DNA from: Alistipes sp.
GTDB taxonomy: Bacteria; Bacteroidota; Bacteroidia; Bacteroidales; Rikenellaceae
Assembly (NCBI GenBank): GCA_017436185.1
Contig: JAFSDP010000010.1
Span: 1-10,361 of the forward strand
Direction: 5' to 3'
Length of the DNA stretch: 10,361 nt
Shown here: in pieces, positions 5,938-10,361 of the stretch
Layout: every line of letters starts with the position of its first letter
How positions within the stretch are numbered: position 1 is the first letter of the stretch
Program-made: the position numbers and the translations under genes
Notes under the pieces: model-generated
What the model was told of the DNA's origin: nothing
The model's database searches: none
The model's input: only the letters and a program-made list of their open reading frames with translations

Positions 5938-8526
5938 TTATTTCAAAGTGACACGCAACGTGCGGTGGCTCTCCACATCCGACGAGCGGCCGATACGCAC
6001 CACATACTGCCCCTTCAGCGGCTCCATACGCTCCGTGGCGGGGTTGAACCAGGCGAAATCCTTGGCATCGAGCGCAAAGACCACCATCTTCGACTCACCG
6101 GGTTGCAACTCCACACGGCGGTAGGCACGCAGCGTCTGGATGGGACCCTCCTTGTCCGAGGGGCGCTGGATGTAGAGCTGCACAATCTCCGTACCGGGGC
6201 GGGTACCGATGTTACCCACCGGAGCGGTGATATAGATAGGTTTGTTGCCCTCAATCTTGAGCGTCGAACGGTCGGCACGGGGCTTGCCGTAGTAGAACTC
6301 CGTATAGGTCAGACCGTGACCGAAGCGGAAGAGCGGATCGCCCTCGAAGTAGCGGTAGGTCTTGCCCTCCATATTGTAGTCCTCGAAGTCGGGCAGTTGC
6401 TTTACGTTGCGGTAGAAGGTGATGGGCAGCTTACCCGAGGGCTCGGCATCGCCATACAACACCTCGGCCAACGCCGAACCACCCTCCTGACCGGGGTACC
6501 AGGCCTGCAGAATGGCGTCGCAATGCTCGGTCTCGGGCTCCAGCGCCAGTGCCGAGCCCGAGAAGTTCACCAGCACCACCTTCTTACCGGCCTTCTTCAG
6601 GGCGGCGATGGTCTCACGCTGGATGGCCGGCAACTCAATATCGTCACGGTCGCCACCACGGAATCCGGGAGCCGTTACGGCCATCTCCTCACCCTCCAAG
6701 CGGGGCGAGATACCACCGGCGAAGATGACCACATCGACATCCTTCACCCGCTTCAGGAAGGCGGGAATATCCTGCGGAACAGCCTCGGCCATATCGAGAT
6801 TCAGGTAGGCATCCGTGCGACGGCGGTAGCCTGCAAACTCAATCTTGATGTCGTAGGTGGCACCCAGCTCATACTCAAACTCGCACACCGTAGCGGTATT
6901 CTTCACGTTGGTCTTATCGGCCAGCAGCTTGCCATCAACATAGATGCGCACTGTCTCGTTCGAGCTGATGCGGAAGACGGCACGACCCGTATTCTCGGGC
7001 TTGAACGTAGCCTCGTAGCGTGCCGTGAAGGCCGACAAATTGACACCCGGTGCAAAGACCGTATTGCCACCCGTGTCGAAGCTCATCGGGCGGGTCACCT
7101 GATTCGTGGCAGCGGGCGCACCCTCGAAGTCGAGGTTGTTCCAATAGGTAGCCTTGAAACCCGGTTTTCCGCCGTACGAACACTCGTTGAAGAGCGTCTG
7201 GTAGGTGCCCACATCCGTATGGCCGCACAACTGCTCGTAGATCACCTGCGTCTTGGGCAGCAACGCCTCCAGACCCTCCTTGAGGGTGATGGTGTAAGAG
7301 GGAATACCGTTGTAGTTGGCCCACTGCATCTCCTCGTTGTCGGCATTGGGGCCTACGATGGCCACCTTCTTGGCCTTGTCAAGCGGGAGCAGGTCGTCCC
7401 GATTTTGCAGCAGCACGAAGCTCTTGATGGCCATCTCCTTGGCCAGGGCACGGTGCTCGGGGCAATCGACCACCGAATAGGGGATGTTGTAGGGATCCTC
7501 CTTCTCGAACAGACCCATCTCAAACTTGGCCACCATCAGTCGCTCCACCGAGCGGTCGATCTCCTTTTCGGTAATCAGACCACGCTTCACGGCCTCGACC
7601 AACGCCGCATAGCTCGAGCCACACTCCAAATCGCAACCCGCCTTCACGGCAGCTGCCGAAGCCTCAGCCGCATCGGCGTGGGTCTCGTGGTGGCCCTTCA
7701 TATAGAAGTCGCGGATGGCACCGCAGTCCGATACGACAATGCCCTTGTAGCCCCACTCCTTGCGCAGAATCTCCTCCAACAGATAGTTGCTGGCGTTGCA
7801 AGGGTCACCTTCGAAGCGGTTGTAGGCACCCATCACCTCCTTCACGTTGCCCTCACGCACCAGAGCCTCGAAGGCGGGGAGGTAGGTCTCGCGCAGGTCA
7901 CGCTTCGAGATGTTCTTGGCATCGAACGAGTGGCGATTCCACTCCGGCCCCGAGTGCACGGCATAGTGCTTGGCACAGGCGTGCAGTTTGTTGAACTTGG
8001 CGTTGGGATCGCCCTGCAGACCACGCACCACGGCCAAACCGAGCTGGGTCGTCAGATAGGGGTCTTCGCCATAGGTCTCCTGACCACGACCCCAACGGGG
8101 GTCACGGAAGATGTTGATGTTGGGTGTCCAGACCGAAAGGCCCTGATAACGCTTTCTCGACCCCTCCTTGATGAATTGGATGTACTTGGCACGGGCCTCA
8201 TCCGAGGTGGCTGTGAAGACCTCCTCGATAAGCTGCTCGTCGAACGACGAGGCCATACCGATGGTCTGCGGAAAGACGGTAGCCAGACCGGCACGGGCGA
8301 TGCCGTGCAGTGCCTCGCTCCACCAATCGTAGAAGGGGATGCCGAGGCGGTCGATGGGGGCGGCGCCGTTCTGCATCTGCGAGACCTTCTCCTCGAGGGT
8401 CATACGGCTGACCAGATCACGGGCACGCTCCTCGTTCGAGAGTGCGGGATTCTGATAGGGCAGCATCTGGGCCGAAACCGTCAGGCCGAGAAGCAATGCC
8501 GAAAGGGTAAGAAAAAAGCGTTTCAT
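5938..8526 (-). CDS. Secreted glycoside hydrolase family 3, PA14-containing, beta-xylosidase-like
   Basis: The 862-residue protein begins MKRFFLTLSALLLGLTVSAQ, a signal peptide without a lipobox, so a periplasmic location is expected. The frame extends 28 codons upstream to 8610, but that part overlaps the aminotransferase gene and precedes the signal peptide, so 8526 is chosen. GH3 N-domain signatures are WWSEALHGIARAG (68-80), PRWGRGQETYGEDPYL (143-158), KHYAVHSGPEWNRH (186-199) and VVSDCGA with nucleophile Asp267. The GH3 C-domain is split by a PA14-type beta domain (about 455-580) and resumes with the probable acid/base Glu at 613 or 614 in LEGEEM. A fibronectin-III-like C-terminal domain spans about 765-858. 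The ALHG and HSGPE signatures resemble beta-xylosidases, but glucosidase or arabinosidase activity is possible. No SusC/SusD genes are nearby. It is probably co-transcribed with the aminotransferase gene 28 bases upstream. Confidence 0.95.
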   Translation of the reverse strand: MKRFFLTLSALLLGLTVSAQMLPYQNPALSNEERARDLVSRMTLEEKVSQMQNGAAPIDRLGIPFYDWWSEALHGIARAGLATVFPQTIGMASSFDEQLIEEVFTATSDEARAKYIQFIKEGSRKRYQGLSVWTPNINIFRDPRWGRGQETYGEDPYLTTQLGLAVVRGLQGDPNAKFNKLHACAKHYAVHSGPEWNRHSFDAKNISKRDLRETYLPAFEALVREGNVKEVMGAYNRFEGDPCNASNYLLEEILRKEWGYKGIVVSDCGAIRDFYMKGHHETHADAAEASAAAVKAGCDLECGSSYAALVEAVKRGLITEKEIDRSVERLMVAKFEMGLFEKEDPYNIPYSVVDCPEHRALAKEMAIKSFVLLQNRDDLLPLDKAKKVAIVGPNADNEEMQWANYNGIPSYTITLKEGLEALLPKTQVIYEQLCGHTDVGTYQTLFNECSYGGKPGFKATYWNNLDFEGAPAATNQVTRPMSFDTGGNTVFAPGVNLSAFTARYEATFKPENTGRAVFRISSNETVRIYVDGKLLADKTNVKNTATVCEFEYELGATYDIKIEFAGYRRRTDAYLNLDMAEAVPQDIPAFLKRVKDVDVVIFAGGISPRLEGEEMAVTAPGFRGGDRDDIELPAIQRETIAALKKAGKKVVLVNFSGSALALEPETEHCDAILQAWYPGQEGGSALAEVLYGDAEPSGKLPITFYRNVKQLPDFEDYNMEGKTYRYFEGDPLFRFGHGLTYTEFYYGKPRADRSTLKIEGNKPIYITAPVGNIGTRPGTEIVQLYIQRPSDKEGPIQTLRAYRRVELQPGESKMVVFALDAKDFAWFNPATERMEPLKGQYVVRIGRSSDVESHRTLRVTLK

Positions 8527-8554
8527 ATTGGTTTTAGGTTTTCGTTTGTTGCTA

Positions 8555-9754
8555 TTACAAGTTGCGGTTGTTGTAAGCCTCCAATGCCTTGCGCAGAATG
8601 ACCAACGCACGTTGCAAGTCTTCCTTCTTCAGGGCATAGGCGATGCGGACCTCGTTGCGGCCATACTCCGGCTCGGAGTAGAAACCCGAAGCGGGAGCCA
8701 TCATAATGGTCTCGCCCTCGTAGTCGAACTCCGAAAGGCACCAGGCACAGAAGTCGTCGCAGTCATCCACTGGCAGACGAGCCACCGTATAGAAGGCACC
8801 CATCGGGATGGGAGAATAGACGCCCGGAATGCGGTTCAGACCGTCGATGAGGCACTTACGACGCTCGATGTACTCCTCATAGACCTCGGTCGAGTAGCTG
8901 CGGGGGGCGTCAATCGAGGCCTCGGCCACAATCTGGCCCAACAGCGGGGGCGAGAGACGAGCCTGACAGAACTTCATCACCGCCTCACGCACCTGCTTAT
9001 TCTTGGTGATGAGGGCACCGATGCGGATACCGCACTCCGAGTAACGCTTCGACACCGAGTCAATCAAGACCACATTCTCCTCGATGCCTTCGAGGTGGAA
9101 GGCCGAAATGTAGGGCGAGCCGGTGTAGATGAACTCACGATACACCTCGTCCGAGAAGAGGAACAGATCGTGTTTCTTCACCAGGTCGCGGATGCGGTCC
9201 ATCTCACGACGGGTGTAGAGGTAACCCGTGGGGTTGTTGGGGTTGCAGATCAGGATGCCTCGGGTGCGGGGGTTGATCAACTTCTCGAACTCCGCCACAT
9301 CAGGCAATGCAAAGCCCTCCTCGATGGTCGAAACCACGGGGCGGATGGTGGCACCTGCCGAGATGGCAAAAGCCATATAGTTGGCGTAGGCGGGCTCGGG
9401 AACGATGATCTCGTCGCCCGGATTCAGGCACGACATAAAGGCAAACAGCACCGCCTCCGAGCCACCCGTGGTGACGATGATGTCGTCGGCCGAGAGGCGA
9501 ATCTGATATTGGTTGTAGTACTCGACCAGCTTCTCGCGCAACGAACGATAGCCGTCGCTGGGGCTGTATTCGAGCACCGTGCGGTCGATGTTGCGCAACG
9601 CCTCCAGACCCACTTCGGGGGTCTTCAGGTCGGGCTGACCGATGTTGAGATGGTAGATTTTGATGCCACGGGCTTTGGCCGCCTCGGCCAGGGGAACGAG
9701 TTTTCGGATGGGAGAGGCCGGCATCAAGCAGGCACGTTCAGAGATGTGTGGCAT
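8555..9754 (-). CDS. Class I/II PLP-dependent aminotransferase (aspartate aminotransferase-like)
   Basis: The 399-residue cytoplasmic fold-type I enzyme moves amino groups between an amino acid and a 2-oxo acid. Visible landmarks are NIGQPD (37-42), TTGGSEA (95-101), the NPNNPTG motif (171-177; Asn174), SDEVY with Asp202 and Tyr205 for the PLP ring, SVSKR with the PLP-binding Lys236, and RNEVRIAY with Arg370, which binds the substrate carboxylate. The length is typical. The donor amino acid cannot be fixed; aspartate, alanine or aromatic amino acids are possible. An alternative start at Met11 would still keep the core. It starts 12 bases after the HU-like gene and ends 28 bases before the GH3 gene, all on one strand, which suggests an operon. 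Confidence 0.93.
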   Translation of the reverse strand: MPHISERACLMPASPIRKLVPLAEAAKARGIKIYHLNIGQPDLKTPEVGLEALRNIDRTVLEYSPSDGYRSLREKLVEYYNQYQIRLSADDIIVTTGGSEAVLFAFMSCLNPGDEIIVPEPAYANYMAFAISAGATIRPVVSTIEEGFALPDVAEFEKLINPRTRGILICNPNNPTGYLYTRREMDRIRDLVKKHDLFLFSDEVYREFIYTGSPYISAFHLEGIEENVVLIDSVSKRYSECGIRIGALITKNKQVREAVMKFCQARLSPPLLGQIVAEASIDAPRSYSTEVYEEYIERRKCLIDGLNRIPGVYSPIPMGAFYTVARLPVDDCDDFCAWCLSEFDYEGETIMMAPASGFYSEPEYGRNEVRIAYALKKEDLQRALVILRKALEAYNNRNL

Positions 9755-9766
9755 AATGGTTTGGTT

Positions 9767-10027
9767 TTAATCTAAATCGACAAGTGAACGAAATTTCACG
9801 CTGCGGTGAGCCGGAATAGGCACGGCAGCACCGGTGCGTGGGTTGCGTCCCATACGCTCGGCGTGGTGGTGAACCGAGAAGGTTCCCAACCCCGAGAGGG
9901 TGATGTGGTCGCCTTCGGCGAGGGTCTGCTGCATAACACGAATCAAGCTATCGACGGCCTTGCGAGCCTCGATTTTCGTCAGGTCGGAGTCGAGGACCAT
10001 GGCCTCGATGAGTTGGGTTTTATTCAC
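9767..10027 (-). CDS. HU/IHF-family DNA-binding protein
   Basis: The 86-residue protein has the HU fold: an N-terminal helical dimer part (MNKTQLIEAM... to about residue 38), LSGLGTFSV (45-52), and the DNA-arm motif RNPRTG (61-66), followed by VKFRSL near the end. It binds and bends DNA as a dimer and helps compact the nucleoid. It is a few residues shorter than the common 90-residue HU and ends at ...LVDLD. A well-formed promoter (TTG, 19 bases, TATCTTTG) lies about 30 bases upstream. It is the first gene of the apparent three-gene run with the aminotransferase and GH3 genes. Bacteroidales genomes usually have several HU paralogues; which one this is cannot be told. Confidence 0.95.
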   Translation of the reverse strand: MNKTQLIEAMVLDSDLTKIEARKAVDSLIRVMQQTLAEGDHITLSGLGTFSVHHHAERMGRNPRTGAAVPIPAHRSVKFRSLVDLD

Positions 10028-10056
10028 GGCACAAAGCGTATAAAGGACATCTTATG

Positions 10057-10086
10057 CAAAGATAGTCATTTTTCGGCGAGTGGCAA
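10057..10086 (-). promoter_or_regulatory. Promoter of the HU-aminotransferase-GH3 run
   Basis: On the minus strand, TTG (10084-10086, within CTTG) is followed by exactly 19 bases and then TATCTTTG (10057-10064), matching the Bacteroidetes -33/-7 pattern. The HU ATG follows the box after 29 bases. Confidence 0.85.
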
Positions 10087-10125
10087 GAAAAAAAAGGGTC
10101 GCAAGAAAAGAAAAAGAGGAAACAT

Positions 10126-10156
10126 TTTGCAAAACAAAAAAACGGTCGTACTTTTG
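10126..10156 (+). promoter_or_regulatory. tRNA-Ser promoter
   Basis: TTTG (10126-10129), a 19-base spacer and TACTTTTG (10149-10156) match the Bacteroidetes consensus fully. The tRNA starts 7 bases after the box, so the 5' leader is almost absent. An A-rich purine tract separates it from the divergent HU promoter. Confidence 0.88.
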
Positions 10157-10163
10157 TGTGCTC

Positions 10164-10248
10164 GGAGAGATGGCAGAGTGGTCGATTGCGGCGGTCTTGA
10201 AAACCGTTGACCTTCACGGGTCCGGGGGTTCGAATCCCTCTCTCTCCG
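10164..10248 (+). tRNA. tRNA-Ser (anticodon UGA, reads UCA)
   Basis: The 85-base class II tRNA has acceptor GGAGAGA/TCTCTCC with discriminator G. The anticodon loop CTTGAAA gives TGA. A long variable arm is typical of tRNA-Ser, and the T loop is TTCGAAT. CCA is not encoded. It has its own promoter and terminator and so is an independent unit. Confidence 0.96.
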
Positions 10249-10253
10249 CTGAG

Positions 10254-10295
10254 AATGAGGAAGTTACGAAAAGGTAACTTCCTCATTTTGTTTTT
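10254..10295 (+). terminator. Terminator of tRNA-Ser
   Basis: AATGAGGAAGTTAC (10254-10267) pairs perfectly with 10274-10287 around the loop GAAAAG, followed by TTGTTTTT. It begins 5 bases after the tRNA end. The remaining bases to the right edge (10296-10361) show nothing I can assign. Confidence 0.92.
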
Positions 10296-10361
10296 GTTGC
10301 CACCGTAACTTGCTGATTTAGGGGTTGATGCAATGACTACTCTGGCGCGAATTATGACTAC

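Noticed and set aside
5965..8601. 878-residue open frame on the plus strand opposite the GH3 gene
   Set aside because: It is the antisense shadow of a GC-rich gene, with low-complexity His/Leu/Gly/Arg composition and no domain; the opposite strand has complete GH3 signatures. The same reasoning removes the long antisense frames over sdaA, frdB and the aminotransferase.
8527..8610. 28-codon upstream extension of the GH3 frame
   Set aside because: It overlaps the aminotransferase coding end and would bury a clear signal peptide inside the protein.
10020..10286. Minus-strand frame encoding GIRTPGPVKVNGFQDRRNRP and the opposing frame MAEWSIAAVLKTVDLHGSGG
   Set aside because: Both are well-known false proteins produced by translating a tRNA-Ser gene; the tRNA and its terminator explain the sequence.
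10297..10361. Possible integration site or gene start at the right edge after tRNA-Ser
   Set aside because: ATGACTAC occurs twice, but the stretch is too short and shows no tRNA-tail repeat, promoter or coding signal.

Overview
The window reads as chromosomal DNA of a GC-rich member of the Bacteroidales, most likely Alistipes or a close relative (Rikenellaceae). The evidence is: promoters of the Bacteroidetes type (TTTG/TTG, about 19 bases, then TAnnTTTG); starts without clear Shine-Dalgarno sites; a three-subunit-type fumarate reductase; a single-chain iron-sulfur serine dehydratase; and a secreted PA14-containing family 3 glycosidase. The genus is an inference from style, not from a search.

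Left part, plus strand (1-2670): the 3' portion of frdA (5' end outside the window) and all of frdB, the flavin and iron-sulfur subunits of fumarate reductase/succinate dehydrogenase, ending at a strong terminator. A second, slightly diverged copy of the last 45 bases of frdB plus its terminator follows about 173 bases later. Next (2715-4408, plus) comes a probable two-gene operon: an alpha/beta hydrolase and a 2-hydroxyacid-dehydrogenase-like protein that keeps the NAD motif but appears to lack the usual catalytic Arg, Glu and His. A shared bidirectional terminator separates this from the convergent L-serine dehydratase gene (minus strand).

Middle (5681-5937): a short intergenic region holding the sdaA promoter, an AT-rich tandem repeat, a perfect 17-bp palindrome, a tRNA-Arg(CCU) on the minus strand and a hairpin overlapping its likely promoter.

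Right part, minus strand (10027 down to 5938): HU-like DNA-binding protein, class I aminotransferase and a secreted GH3 glycosidase, spaced 12 and 28 bases apart and likely one transcript from the promoter at 10057-10086. A tRNA-Ser(UGA) with its own promoter and terminator runs the other way at 10164-10248.

Functionally this is mainly core metabolism: succinate-forming anaerobic respiration, serine deamination to pyruvate, amino-acid transamination, glycan hydrolysis and translation. I see no CRISPR array, transposase, phage gene or defence cassette, and no complete new system. The most notable signals are evolutionary: the duplicated frdB tail with only synonymous differences, and an abrupt codon-use change inside frdA. 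No gene-free stretch exceeds 300 bases.
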